Source: Stutzerimonas stutzeri
GTDB lineage: Bacteria > Pseudomonadota > Gammaproteobacteria > Pseudomonadales > Pseudomonadaceae
Length of the DNA: 64,000 nt
Direction of reading: 5' to 3'
Assembly (NCBI RefSeq): GCF_000590475.1
Contig: NZ_CP007441.1
Coordinates: forward strand, 1,385,225-1,449,224
The notes under the pieces are model-generated. The model made no database searches and had not been told where the DNA came from. It saw nothing but the letters and a program-made list of their open reading frames with translations. Below are positions 17,201-24,496 of this stretch, one piece after another. Within the stretch, counting starts at the first letter, position 1; every line of letters begins with the position of its first letter. Made by a program: the position numbers and the translations under genes.

Positions 17201-17284
17201 ATCGTCGCGACTGCATTGACGCTGCTGTTCCTGCCCGCGCTTTACGCCGCCTGGTTCCGCGTCAAGGAAGAGCCTCAAGGTTAA
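14210..17284 (+). CDS. RND efflux transporter permease
   Basis: This 1024-residue inner-membrane proton antiporter of the HAE/AcrB superfamily. Twelve helices in two repeats with two large periplasmic loops. The proton relay Asp-Asp pair is in LALGLLVDDAIIAVEMMA of the fourth helix; the tenth/eleventh helix region GMIMRNSVILVDQIEQD carries the matching Asn-Ser features. The ATG at 14210 follows AGGAG by 8 bases; a GTG at 14201 overlaps that site and is less likely. Co-translated with the adaptor. Sequence style is that of multidrug or solvent exporters rather than metal pumps; actual substrates unknown. Confidence 0.92.
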   Translation: MRFNLSAWALGNRQIVIYLMLLLAVVGALSYSKLGQSEDPPFTFKAMVIQTQWPGATAEEVSRQVTERIEKKLMETGEYERIVSFSRPGESNVTFMARDSLRSEQIPDIWYQIRKKIGDIRHTFPAGVQGPFFNDEFGTTFGNIYALTGKGFDYAVLKDYADRIQLQLQRVKSVGKVELIGLQDEKIWIELSNVKLATLGLPLEAVRQALEAQNTVMSAGFVETPSDRVQLRVTGSFETVKEIRDFPIRVAGSTFRIGDVADVYRGFNDPPAPRMRFMGEPAIGLAVSMKPGGDILMLGEALQSEFARLQQELPAGLELRKVSDQPAAVKTSVGEFVRVLIEALAIVLLVSFFSLGVRTGLVVALSIPLVLAMTFAAMQYLDIGLHKISLGALVLALGLLVDDAIIAVEMMAIKMEQGFDRLKAASYAWTSTAFPMLTGTLITAAGFLPIATAQSSTGEYTRSIFQVVTIALVASWIAAVVFVPLLGAKLLPDLAKRYAEKHGGGEEGHDPYSTPVYQRVRRVIRFCIQRRKTVIVLTLLLFVGAIGLFRVVPQQFFPASGRLELMVDLKLTEGASLKATEAAVHRLEEMLKDRAGIDNYVAYVGNGSPRFYLPLDQQLPATSFAQIVVLAKSIEDREALRSWLIERLREDFPTLRGRISRLENGPPVGYPVQFRVTGEHIDVVRKLARQVAAKVRENPYVANVHLDWQEPSKVVWLNVDQDRARALGVSTVELSNFLKRTFTGATAGQFREDNELIEILLRGTARERETLSMLPSLAIPTASGRSVPLSQVATLEYGFEEGVIWHRNRLPAVTVRADIYGDQQPASLVQQIQPTLSEIRDALPSGYLLEVGGTVEDSSRGQASVNAGIPLFVIVVISLLMLQLKSFSRSAMVFLTAPLGLIGVTLFLLLFGKPFGFVAMLGTIALSGMIMRNSVILVDQIEQDIGAGQDRFNAIIDATVRRFRPIVLTALASVLAMIPLSRSVFFGPMAVAIMGGLIVATALTLLFLPALYAAWFRVKEEPQG

Positions 17285-17296
17285 GGTGGCCCTGTT

Positions 17297-17857
17297 TTAG
17301 ATGCCGGCGGCTTGAAGCAACTGCTCGGCCGCCGCTTTGGCCACCAGCGCCTGATCGCGCGGTCCCTCGATGTGCGCCATGCTCAGCGCACCTTCGATCA
17401 GAAACTGCAGTTGCCGTGCGAGCGGCTCCGGCTGCGGCGCGTCGAGTGCCTCTAGCAGTTTGCGCAGATGCGTCTGAAATTCGGCCTTGTAAGCGGCCGA
17501 GCGCTGGTGAATCGGATGATCGCGGTCGTGGTATTCGGCTGCGGCATTGATGAACAGGCAGCCGCAGAACGCGCTCGGGCTCTGAATCATATTGTTTAAC
17601 CCTTCGAACACCCCGAGCAGGGCCTTGCGGGGCGGCAGCCTGTCGCGCGCGTCCCGAAGGCGCTCGAGCATTGGCTGCTGGCGGGCGTCGAGTACCGCCA
17701 GAATCAGCTCTTCCTTCGACTTGAAGTGCTTGTACAACGTCATCTTGGCCACTCCCGATTCACTGAGAATCCGGTCGATTCCCGTGGCGTGGTAGCCCTC
17801 TGTGTAGAACAGCCGCTCGGCGGTGCTGAGCAGTAGGTCGCGCTTGTTCGTTGCCAT
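17297..17857 (-). CDS. TetR-family repressor, divergent from the GST operon
   Basis: This 186-residue TetR protein. N-terminal HTH: DLLLSTAERLFYTEGYHATGI then the recognition helix ESGVAKMTLYKHFKSKEEL. The C-terminal domain contains SAFCGCLFINAAAEY with a Cys pair, which occurs in several TetR subgroups responding to electrophiles or quaternary ammonium compounds. It is convergent with the RND permease (12-base gap) and divergent from the GST operon; a symmetric operator lies in the shared region. Likely autoregulates and represses that operon. Confidence 0.88.
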   Translation of the reverse strand: MATNKRDLLLSTAERLFYTEGYHATGIDRILSESGVAKMTLYKHFKSKEELILAVLDARQQPMLERLRDARDRLPPRKALLGVFEGLNNMIQSPSAFCGCLFINAAAEYHDRDHPIHQRSAAYKAEFQTHLRKLLEALDAPQPEPLARQLQFLIEGALSMAHIEGPRDQALVAKAAAEQLLQAAGI

Positions 17858-17944
17858 GCAGTTCTCCTCGAGTGGCCATTATGCGGGAGTGGTTCTGTTC
17901 TCTCCAATTTCCGATGCATGTGACACTTTGCGCTTGAAGTGTAC

Positions 17945-17958
17945 AGACAGGTCTGTCT
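17945..17958. promoter_or_regulatory. Perfect palindromic operator between TetR gene and GST operon
   Basis: AGACAG-GT-CTGTCT, perfect six-base arms with a 2-base centre, flanked by TAC/TAT. AGACAG-type arms are common for TetR operators. It lies 47 bases before the GST start. Confidence 0.65.
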
Positions 17959-18004
17959 ATTATCTAGTCGTGCCTTACCAACCCACACGCAAAGGAGCGA
18001 CACG

Positions 18005-18604
18005 ATGAAACTCCATGATCTGTCTCTGTCCGGTAACTGTTACAAGGCGCGCCTGTTTCTCAGCCTGCTCGGCCAGTCGGTCGAGCTGATACCGGTAAAT
18101 CTGCTGCAGGGCGAGCACAAGCAGGTTCCATTTATCACCATCAATTCACGCGGACAGGTGCCGGTTCTGGAGGATGGCGAGGACCGAGTGGTTGATTCAC
18201 AGGCCATCCTCGTCTATCTGGCGCGCCGCTACGCCGACGAAACCTGGTATCCGCTGGATGCGTTGACCCAGGCGCGCATCGTGGGCTGGCTGAGTTTCGC
18301 CGCCAACGAAATGCATCACGGTCCGGCCACGGCTCGAGTAGGGCGCCTGTTTCGTCGACCGATTGACGAAGCATTAACCGCCACCCGTGCGCTCGCCGCC
18401 ATGCGGATCGTCGAGCAGCAGCTCGCAGAGCATGCCTGGTTGGCCGAAACCGCTGCGCCGACCATCGCCGATATCGCGGTGTATCCGTACGCGGCGCTGG
18501 CAGGTGAGGGCGGTATCGATCTCGTCGCTTATCCGGCGATACGTGCCTGGTGTTCGCGCATCCGTGAGCTGCCGGGCTACATCGGCATGCCCGGTCTGGA
18601 ATAG
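18005..18604 (+). CDS. Glutathione S-transferase family protein
   Basis: This 199-residue cytosolic protein with an N-terminal thioredoxin-like GSH domain (residues 1-80; MKLHDLSLSGNCYKARLFLS, then GQVPVLEDGEDRVVDSQAILVYLARRY with the cis-Pro and the Asp/Ser that bind the glutathione gamma-glutamyl group) and an alpha-helical C-terminal domain carrying PTIADIAVYPYA. The start at 18005 is fixed by AAAGGAG. First gene of a three-gene operon under the divergent TetR repressor; the next start is 11 bases away. Probably conjugates or reduces an electrophile; substrate unknown. Confidence 0.9.
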   Translation: MKLHDLSLSGNCYKARLFLSLLGQSVELIPVNLLQGEHKQVPFITINSRGQVPVLEDGEDRVVDSQAILVYLARRYADETWYPLDALTQARIVGWLSFAANEMHHGPATARVGRLFRRPIDEALTATRALAAMRIVEQQLAEHAWLAETAAPTIADIAVYPYAALAGEGGIDLVAYPAIRAWCSRIRELPGYIGMPGLE

Positions 18605-18615
18605 GAGATACCGCT

Positions 18616-19545
18616 ATGAGCAGTCCCTTCCATGTCGGTGAGCAATCCGTTCAGATTCGCGCTGACGTTCGCGAAAACGCCGAGCAGATAGGCAGCCGAA
18701 TGATCCGCTCGTTCATGCCTGAGCAGCATCGGGCGTTTTTCGCGCGACTTCCGGCTGTGTTGGTGGCAGCAGTGGACAGCGAAGGGCAGCCTCATGCAAC
18801 GGTGCTCTGGGGCGCGGCCGGGTTTGCCTGGTCGCCGCATCGTGCCTTGCTTTGTGTCGGTGCGCGTCCGCAGATCGACGATCCGATTGCGTCATTGTTG
18901 CAGCCGCGCGCCGCGGTGGGGTTGCTCGGGCTTGAGTGGCCGACGCGCCGACGTACCTGCGTGAATGGGCGAATCGTCGAGAACGACGAGCGGGGTTTCA
19001 GCGTAGCGGTCGCGCAATCGTTCGGCAATTGCCCGAAGGACATCCAGGCGCGTAACTGGCAGGCGACCCCGCGGTTTCCGGGATTAATGCTCGAAGGACA
19101 CGGCCTGGATGAACAATGGTTGGGCCTGGTGCAGTCGGCAGACACGCTGTTTATTGCCAGCCACAGCTCGGATTCGCGGGGTGGAGGGGTCGACATCTCC
19201 CATCGTGGCGGCCCTATCGGTTTCGTCGAGATTGGCCAGGACGGTCGGCTCTGGATCCCGGAGTACGACGGCAATCGGCTGTACAACACGCTTGGCAACG
19301 TGCTGCGCGAGCCGCGCTGCGGGCTGCTGTTGATCGATTTCAGCAGCGGCGATTTGCTGCACCTGCAGGCACGTGTCGAGCTGAACTGCTCTGAGCAATA
19401 CGCAGCGTTGGGCGTCACGCCACCGCCTGGCGCGGAGCAAATGCTGGCATTAACGCCGGGGCGCTGGACGCTGCGGCGCTCATGCCTGCCGCTGGCGTTC
19501 GCTGCGCCCCAATGCTCGCCATTTCTACCCGAATCAGGAGTGTGA
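18616..19545 (+). CDS. Pyridoxamine 5'-phosphate oxidase-like FMN-binding protein
   Basis: This 309-residue protein with PNPOx-like split-barrel character: HRAFFARLPAVLVAAVDSEGQPHATVLWG in the first half and LWIPEYDGNRLYNTLGNVLREPRCGLLLIDF in the second match the flavin-binding segments of large PNPOx-related proteins often found near GST genes. Pyridoxal synthesis is unlikely; these proteins are thought to be flavin-dependent oxidoreductases. It has a TAGGAG ribosome site, follows the GST gene by 11 bases and precedes the next gene by 3. Reaction unknown. Confidence 0.82.
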   Translation: MSSPFHVGEQSVQIRADVRENAEQIGSRMIRSFMPEQHRAFFARLPAVLVAAVDSEGQPHATVLWGAAGFAWSPHRALLCVGARPQIDDPIASLLQPRAAVGLLGLEWPTRRRTCVNGRIVENDERGFSVAVAQSFGNCPKDIQARNWQATPRFPGLMLEGHGLDEQWLGLVQSADTLFIASHSSDSRGGGVDISHRGGPIGFVEIGQDGRLWIPEYDGNRLYNTLGNVLREPRCGLLLIDFSSGDLLHLQARVELNCSEQYAALGVTPPPGAEQMLALTPGRWTLRRSCLPLAFAAPQCSPFLPESGV

Positions 19546-19548
19546 GCC

Positions 19549-20295
19549 ATGCGCCTTAGAGTAATTGGCTTGTCATTGCTATTGTTGACTGGAACCGTGA
19601 GTGCCGCGGAATTGCGCTTCAGCCTGGTGCGTACCGCGCAGACCACGACCAGCAGCGAATACGCCTGGCGTGACGGTGGCTGGGTAGACCCGCCGCCGGT
19701 CAACCATATTGCCGTATTGATCGAGCATCGGGGCAGTCGATTGCTGTTCGGCACTGGGCTGGGGCGGCAGATCAACCAGCAGTTGGACAGCGAAATACCC
19801 TGGCGGGAAAAGCGCTACGGCACTGTGCAGCCTGTGCGCGACCAGCTCGATCGCGATCATCTGATGGTCGACCGGGTCGTGCTGGGCTGCGCCCGCTGGG
19901 AATACGCCTCGGGGTTGGCTGATTTTGCCGAACTGCCGGTGTTGGCCAGCCCGGAAAGCATTGATTACGCCGGTAACGCGACGCCGCCTGCGGTCCTTCC
20001 GACGCAATTTGCCCATGGCGTCAGATGGCAGCCGCTGCACTTCGCTCAGCGACCGTTTTATGGGTTCAAGCAAAGCCTCGATCTGTTTGGCGACGAACGG
20101 CTGGTGCTGGTGAAGTTGCCTGGACATGGTGCCTTGGGGCTATTTCTAACCTTGGATGATGGACGGCGTTTCTTCCTCAGGGGGGACGCCACCCTTGCTG
20201 AAACCGACCCGGAGCCACTGCCTGCTGAGGTTGTGCAAATGCAGGACGCTCAAGGGCAGGCGAAACTCGGATTTTATCCGCGCTGGATCGAGTGA
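19549..20295 (+). CDS. Exported metallo-beta-lactamase-fold protein lacking the metal ligands
   Basis: This 248-residue protein with a signal peptide (cleavage expected after VSA, residue about 20). The fold is recognisable from LIEHRGSRLLFGTGLG (strand plus family D-T-G turn, here FGTG), LPGHGALGLFL (family PGHTPG) and FLRGDAT (family GDA). In the line V-L-G-C-A-R-W-E-Y-A-S-G-L the usual T-H-x-H-x-D-H-x-x-G-L ligands become C, R, E and Y, so the binuclear zinc site is not formed. Third gene of the TetR-controlled operon. It could be a binding protein or an enzyme with altered chemistry; function unknown. Confidence 0.75.
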   Translation: MRLRVIGLSLLLLTGTVSAAELRFSLVRTAQTTTSSEYAWRDGGWVDPPPVNHIAVLIEHRGSRLLFGTGLGRQINQQLDSEIPWREKRYGTVQPVRDQLDRDHLMVDRVVLGCARWEYASGLADFAELPVLASPESIDYAGNATPPAVLPTQFAHGVRWQPLHFAQRPFYGFKQSLDLFGDERLVLVKLPGHGALGLFLTLDDGRRFFLRGDATLAETDPEPLPAEVVQMQDAQGQAKLGFYPRWIE

Positions 20296-20435
20296 GCGGG
20301 CGTTTCGGCCCGTGCTGATTTCGCCTGCGAGGCGCGAATTTAGAGCCTCTCCGTTCGTCTGCTTGAGCACGCCGAACGAAGCGCTGCCAGCTAAGCTTAA
20401 GCCTGTAATTTCTCTAGGAAGCCAGGCCGGAAAAG

Positions 20436-23400
20436 ATGGGCGCAGTATGGCGGACCGATACGTCCCGGACGGGTGGCAGCAAACGCGTGTCATCCACCAG
20501 CAAACCGGGTAGAACACCTTCGCACGGAAGCCGTTTGGCGCGCCGCATGAGTGTGTTGCTGGGCGTTTCATTACTGGCCGGCGGTGGCTATGCCGCCTGG
20601 CACGAGATGCATACCTCGAAGCTGCAGGCGCTCTGGCTGAGCCGGTACGCGGAAAACCTCGACTACCAGGTTGAGGCAGGGGCGAGCTCCAATATTCGCT
20701 TTCCAGAGGCAGGGCCATTTGACGGTCGTCTGGGCTACGCGGCTCTACCTACATTTATTGAGCGGCTAGCCGGGCGCGGGTTTGATATCCAGCAGCAGGT
20801 GCGTTTCTCACCGGCCTTGCAGCGTTACGCCAGCCATGGCTTTTTCGTGCCCTATCCGGAGAAGTCCCAGGCCGGCTTGACCATCGACGATTGCCGCGGC
20901 GAACCGCTGTATGCCAACAGCTACCCGCACCAGTACTACGAAACCTTCGAAGACGTACCGCCTGTCATCGCGATGAGCCTGCTGTTCATCGAGGATCGCG
21001 GCTTGCTCAACGAGGAGCGGCCGCAGGCCAACCCAGCGGTGGACTGGCCGCGATTCACCATGGCCGCAGTGAGCCAGGTCGAGAAAAAGCTCGGTCTACC
21101 GGTCCAGGCGGCGGGTGGCAGTACCTTGGCGACGCAGGTGGAGAAGTACCGCCACTCCCCTGAAGGCCGCACCGGTGATGCCGAGGAAAAGATTCGGCAG
21201 ATGATTTCCGCCAGCGTTCGTACCTATCGTGAAGGCCAGCAGACCATGGCCACGCGGCAGCGCATCGTCCGTGATTATCTGAATAGCGTGCCACTTTCCG
21301 CCGCCTACGGGCACGGTGAAGTGCACGGCATCGCTGACGGTTTGCGCCTCTGGTATGGCGCGCACTTCGCCGAGGTCAACCGGCTGCTCGATTCACGCCG
21401 TAATACCGACTCCAGCTATGAAGCCCAAGGGTTGGCGCTGCGCCAGGTGCTTTCGCTGTTGATCGCCCAGCGGCGGCCGTCCTACTACCTGGGGGAGGGA
21501 CGTGATGACATGGCCGAGCTGACCGACAGCCACATTCGTCTATTGGCCAATGGCGGCGTAATCGGTACACGGTTGCGCAACGCTGCGCTGCAGCAGAAGG
21601 TCGTGTTCCGCGACTTGCGAGTCGAGCCGAGCATTCGCGAGGTGCCGCAGAGCAAGGGCATCACCGCTGCGCGCATGCGCCTGAGCGGCCTGCTTGGCGT
21701 GTCGCTGTATCAATTGGATCGCCTCGACCTGGCCGCAACCACGCCGCTGCATGGTGAATTGCAGGCGCAGGTCAGTGAGTATCTGCAGCGTCTGGCGGAG
21801 CCGGAATTCGCTGGCGAAGTCGGCCTGTTCGGCGAGCGCATGCTGTCGCCGGAGCGAACCGCTGACGTACGTTACAGCTTCACCCTGTTCGAGCGTGGCG
21901 AGCAGGGGTTCCGCGTGCGCGTGCAGACCGACAACACCAACCAGCCCTTCGATATCAACGAGGGCAGCAAGCTGGAGTTGGGGTCGACAGCCAAGTTGCG
22001 CGTGCTGACGACCTATCTAGAAGTCATCGCCGAGCTGCATGACCGTTACGCACAGCGCGATATCAGCGAACTGCGCCAGGCCGAGGCGGTCGATCCGCTG
22101 ACGCGTTGGGCACTCGGCTATCTGATCCAGAACGAAGATCGGAACCTGCCCGCGATGCTCGATGCGGCGCTGGACCGACGCTATTCGGCGAGCCCGAACG
22201 AGCGCTTCTTCACCGGGGCCGGGATGCACCATTTCAACAACTTTCGCCATGAGGACGATGGTCGCCTGCCAACCATGCGCGAGGCGCTGCAGGAATCGAT
22301 CAACTTGCCATTCGTGCGCCTGATGCGCGATCTGGTCAGCTACAGCACCTATCAGACGTCCAACGGGGCCGAGTTGTTGAAAAGCGACGACAACCCGGAG
22401 CGACGCGAGTATCTGAGGCGCTTCGCCGATCGCGAGGGCTCGGTGTTCCTGCAGCGGTTCTGGAAGAAATATCGCGGCAAGACCGCCGACGAGCGCATCG
22501 AAGCGCTTCTCGACGGCATGCGGCCCACGCCGCCGCGTCTTGCCGCCGTGCATCGTTATCTGATGCCTGACGCCGATCGCGCAACCTTCGATAGCTTTCT
22601 CAAGAAGAGCCTGCCGAATGTCGAGGTCAACGACAAGTCGCTCGACTCGCTGTACACCCGTTATGGTCCGGGGGCCTACAGCTTGCCGGATCAGGGCTAT
22701 ATAGCCCGCGTGCATCCCCTGGATCTGTGGCTGCTGGGCTATCTGATCAAACATCCGGAGGCAGGCATCTCGGAAGTGATTGACGCCAGCACGGCCGAAC
22801 GCCAGGAAGTCTATGGCTGGCTGTTCCGTAGTCGTCACAAGAGTGCTCGCGACAGCCGTATCCGGATCATGCTGGAAGTGGAAGCCTTCACCGATATCCA
22901 TCGCCGTTGGCAGCGCCTGGGCTACCCCTTCGATCATCTGGTGCCCTCGCTGGCCACTGCATTGGGCAGCTCCGGCGACCGCCCGGCCGCGCTGGCGGAG
23001 TTGATGGGCATCATCGTCAACGACGGCGTACGCCTGCCCAGCGTACGCATCGACAGCCTGCATTTCGCCAGCGACACGCCGTACGAAACCCGTTTCGGGA
23101 TCAAGCCGGACGCGGGCGCTCGGGTGCTGCACAGCGAAGTGGCGGCGGCCTTGCGCGAGGCGTTGGCCAGTGTGGTCGAAGGCGGGACGGCGCGGCGTTT
23201 GCGTGGCAGTTTCGTGCAGGCTGACGGCGAGCCGTTGCGGGTCGGCGGTAAGACCGGAACGGGCGATAACCGCATTCAGACCGTCGGTGCCGGTGGGCGG
23301 CTGATCAGTTCGCTGGCGTTGAATCGCACGGCTACCTTCGTCTTCTACCTTGGCCCGAACCACTTCGGCACCTTGACCGCTTATGTTCCTGGACGTGGTG

Positions 23401-23561
23401 CAGACAGCTTCCGCTTCACCTCGGCGCTACCGGTGCAGGTGCTCAAGGGCATGGCACCGATTCTTCAGCCCTACTTGCAGGTAGGCGCGCAGACGCAGTG
23501 CCAGCCACCAGCCGGGCCGATCCAGCCTACGCTGACTGCCGGGATGGCGTCGCGCAGCTGA
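20436..23561 (+). CDS. Class A penicillin-binding protein-like bifunctional enzyme, divergent glycosyltransferase domain
   Basis: A 1041-residue bitopic inner-membrane protein for peptidoglycan polymerisation and cross-linking. A basic cytoplasmic tail, one TM (about 38-58), a GT51 region with IEDRG and GGSTLATQVEKYRHS (family EDxxF and GGSTITQQ) but an unusual insert in the lipid-II-binding part, then a transpeptidase domain with GSTAK (SxxK), ESIN (SxN) and GKTGTGD (KTG). The three transpeptidase motifs are complete. It is much longer than PBP1a/1b (about 800) because of extra sequence between SxxK and SxN. The start is uncertain: ATG 20436 or, less likely, ATG 20547. It may be an accessory PBP used under stress. 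Confidence 0.82.
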   Translation: MGAVWRTDTSRTGGSKRVSSTSKPGRTPSHGSRLARRMSVLLGVSLLAGGGYAAWHEMHTSKLQALWLSRYAENLDYQVEAGASSNIRFPEAGPFDGRLGYAALPTFIERLAGRGFDIQQQVRFSPALQRYASHGFFVPYPEKSQAGLTIDDCRGEPLYANSYPHQYYETFEDVPPVIAMSLLFIEDRGLLNEERPQANPAVDWPRFTMAAVSQVEKKLGLPVQAAGGSTLATQVEKYRHSPEGRTGDAEEKIRQMISASVRTYREGQQTMATRQRIVRDYLNSVPLSAAYGHGEVHGIADGLRLWYGAHFAEVNRLLDSRRNTDSSYEAQGLALRQVLSLLIAQRRPSYYLGEGRDDMAELTDSHIRLLANGGVIGTRLRNAALQQKVVFRDLRVEPSIREVPQSKGITAARMRLSGLLGVSLYQLDRLDLAATTPLHGELQAQVSEYLQRLAEPEFAGEVGLFGERMLSPERTADVRYSFTLFERGEQGFRVRVQTDNTNQPFDINEGSKLELGSTAKLRVLTTYLEVIAELHDRYAQRDISELRQAEAVDPLTRWALGYLIQNEDRNLPAMLDAALDRRYSASPNERFFTGAGMHHFNNFRHEDDGRLPTMREALQESINLPFVRLMRDLVSYSTYQTSNGAELLKSDDNPERREYLRRFADREGSVFLQRFWKKYRGKTADERIEALLDGMRPTPPRLAAVHRYLMPDADRATFDSFLKKSLPNVEVNDKSLDSLYTRYGPGAYSLPDQGYIARVHPLDLWLLGYLIKHPEAGISEVIDASTAERQEVYGWLFRSRHKSARDSRIRIMLEVEAFTDIHRRWQRLGYPFDHLVPSLATALGSSGDRPAALAELMGIIVNDGVRLPSVRIDSLHFASDTPYETRFGIKPDAGARVLHSEVAAALREALASVVEGGTARRLRGSFVQADGEPLRVGGKTGTGDNRIQTVGAGGRLISSLALNRTATFVFYLGPNHFGTLTAYVPGRGADSFRFTSALPVQVLKGMAPILQPYLQVGAQTQCQPPAGPIQPTLTAGMASRS

Positions 23562-23676
23562 TTCACCGCTGACTCACCCAGCGCGGTACGAAGGATTGCC
23601 GGGCGCGCGCCGCTCGGCGAGACTTGTCCGATCAGTGCGCCCGATGGCGGGCGCTGCGCAGGGATGAGGGCCGAGC

Positions 23677-24468
23677 ATGAAACTGCCGATTTACCAGGTC
23701 GACGCATTCACCGATGAGCTGTTCAAGGGCAACTCCGCGGCGGTGGTGCCGCTGGATCAATGGCTGAGCGATGCGCAGATGCAGTCGATCGCCCTCGAGA
23801 ACAACCTGTCGGAGACCGCCTTTCTGGTCCGCGAGCCGGACGGCGCGTTTCACATTCGCTGGTTTTCACCCCTTTCCGAAATCGATTTCTGCGGCCACGC
23901 GACCCTCGCCAGCGCCTTCGTGCTGCTCAGTCAGGACATGGCAAAGGCCCCACTGACCTTTCGTGCCGCTGCGGTGGGCGATGTCAGCGTCGCGCAGCTG
24001 GACGACGGCCGACTGGAAATGAACTTCCCCAATCGCGAGCCTGAGCGCGTCGATAACCCACCGGCTGCGCTAGTCGAGGGTCTGGGCGTACCGCCACACG
24101 CGGTCTTGCGAAGCCGGCAGGCCTGGTTCGCGGTCTACGAGGACGAGGATCAAGTGCGACAACTAGCACCCGATCTCACTCTGCTCAAGTCACTCGCGCC
24201 GCTGGACGTAGTGATCACCGCGCCGGGACGTGAGCAGGATTTCGTGTCCCGTTACTTCTGGCCAGCCAACGGCGGCGACGAGGATCCGGTCACCGGCTCT
24301 ATCCACGCCGGCCTCGCTCCCTATTGGGCCGGGCGACTGGGCAAGTCGTCGCTGGTCGCGTTGCAGGCCTCGCGTCGGAGCGGTCTTTTGCATTGCCGGG
24401 TCGAAGGAGAGCGGGTGTTAGTGGCCGGGCACGCGGTGTTGTACCTGCAGGGCACGATCGAGATCTAG
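23677..24468 (+). CDS. PhzF-family isomerase/epimerase
   Basis: This 263-residue two-domain (diaminopimelate epimerase-like) protein. Family hallmarks: YQVDAFTDELFKGNSAAVVPL, NLSETAFLV with the catalytic Glu, DFCGHATLASAFVL, and EDPVTGSIHAGLAPYWAGRL in the second half. PhzF of phenazine synthesis isomerises trans-2,3-dihydro-3-hydroxyanthranilate, but no phz genes are here and stand-alone PhzF-like proteins generally have unknown substrates. Convergent with the MocR regulator gene. Confidence 0.9.
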   Translation: MKLPIYQVDAFTDELFKGNSAAVVPLDQWLSDAQMQSIALENNLSETAFLVREPDGAFHIRWFSPLSEIDFCGHATLASAFVLLSQDMAKAPLTFRAAAVGDVSVAQLDDGRLEMNFPNREPERVDNPPAALVEGLGVPPHAVLRSRQAWFAVYEDEDQVRQLAPDLTLLKSLAPLDVVITAPGREQDFVSRYFWPANGGDEDPVTGSIHAGLAPYWAGRLGKSSLVALQASRRSGLLHCRVEGERVLVAGHAVLYLQGTIEI

Positions 24469-24496
24469 CGTTAACGCAGTTGCCGACGAGGCTTTC

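Noticed and set aside
22017..23363. 448-codon minus-strand open frame inside the class A PBP gene
   Set aside because: Shadow of a well supported gene; composition typical of antisense frames.
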